Shown piece after piece: positions 7,126-7,216 of a DNA stretch of 7,216 bases. The position numbers were made by a program, and so were the translations under genes. Origin of the DNA: Candidatus Cloacimonadota bacterium (lineage in GTDB: Bacteria; Cloacimonadota; Cloacimonadia; Cloacimonadales; WRIO01); NCBI GenBank assembly GCA_023230175.1, contig JALNXV010000180.1:1-7216 (forward strand), given 5' to 3'. The stretch's first letter is position 1, and the number at the start of each line of letters is the position of its first letter. The notes under the pieces are model-generated. The model saw only the letters and a program-made list of their open reading frames with translations, was not told the DNA's origin and made no database searches.

Positions 7126-7154
7126 AAAAACTGAGGATGCGAAGCCAGCATCCT
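7126..7154 (-). terminator. Probable intrinsic terminator of an upstream gene
   Basis: GCATCCT (7148-7154) and AGGATGC (7134-7140) form a perfect 7-bp stem with a 7-base loop. On the minus strand the stem is followed after three bases by TTTTT (7130-7126). This fits a Rho-independent terminator for a gene entering from the right, ending its transcription before the operon starts. Confidence 0.45.
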
Positions 7155-7158
7155 AGCG

Positions 7159-7182
7159 AAAAGGTCCTTCCGAGGGCCTTTT
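7159..7182. terminator. Second hairpin, possibly a bidirectional terminator or repeat element
   Basis: AAAAGGTCC (7159-7167) pairs with GGGCCTTTT (7174-7182) over nine positions including one G-T pair, with a six-base loop. A-rich and T-rich stem ends on both strands would suit a bidirectional terminator. It sits four bases from the next hairpin, and the pair could also be one dispersed repeat unit. Confidence 0.38.
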
Positions 7183-7216
7183 CCTTCATCCTGAGGGAAA
7201 CAGTTATTCCTTTTTC

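Noticed and set aside
7059..7151. Upstream ATG at 7151 as start of the DUF6305-like gene
   Set aside because: It lies within a hairpin, has no good ribosome-binding site, and would bury the signal peptide. The ATG at 7058 has AAGGAGAGAG upstream.

Overview
All seven supported genes are on the minus strand, so they are transcribed from high to low coordinates. Gaps between neighbours are only 9 to 64 bases, which suggests one operon. In transcription order they are: an exported DUF6305-like protein (7058-6447), a DctM/ion-transporter-like permease (6417-5110), a 57-residue two-helix membrane protein (5099-4926), a membrane-anchored M14/aspartoacylase-type zinc hydrolase (4916-3699), an exported C69-family dipeptidase (3670-2072), a second C69 dipeptidase broken by a 61-bp insertion (2055-402), and the first 112 codons of a PgsB/CapB-type poly-gamma-glutamate ligase, cut off by the window edge (337-1). 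No stretch longer than 300 bases lacks a gene.

The organism cannot be fixed from the sequence alone. Base composition looks balanced, Shine-Dalgarno sites are strong (GGAGG or AAGGAG), and several products have N-terminal signal or anchor segments. A DctM-like permease, DUF6305, exported C69 peptidases and PgsB together suggest an anaerobic host-associated or gut bacterium. A spirochaete (Treponema-like), synergistete or related lineage is possible, but this is a low-confidence guess.

The genes suggest a functional module that makes, trims or recycles an amide- or peptide-linked polymer, possibly poly-gamma-glutamate, at the cell surface. PgsB would provide ATP-dependent amide ligation. The M14-type hydrolase and the C69 dipeptidases would act outside the cytoplasmic membrane, and the permease would move a small acidic product. 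No DctP-type binding protein or four-helix DctQ subunit is visible. The DUF6305-like exported protein and the 57-residue membrane protein sit where those subunits might be expected, but that correspondence is inference.

The most distinctive feature is in the second C69 gene. An exact 28-bp direct repeat (1165-1192 and 1226-1253) flanks 33 bp. Removing one 61-bp unit restores a continuous 530-codon frame, almost the same length as the intact 532-residue paralogue next to it. The upstream edge (7126-7197) holds two hairpins, probably terminator or repeat-like, ahead of the first gene. A further hairpin lies just before pgsB.
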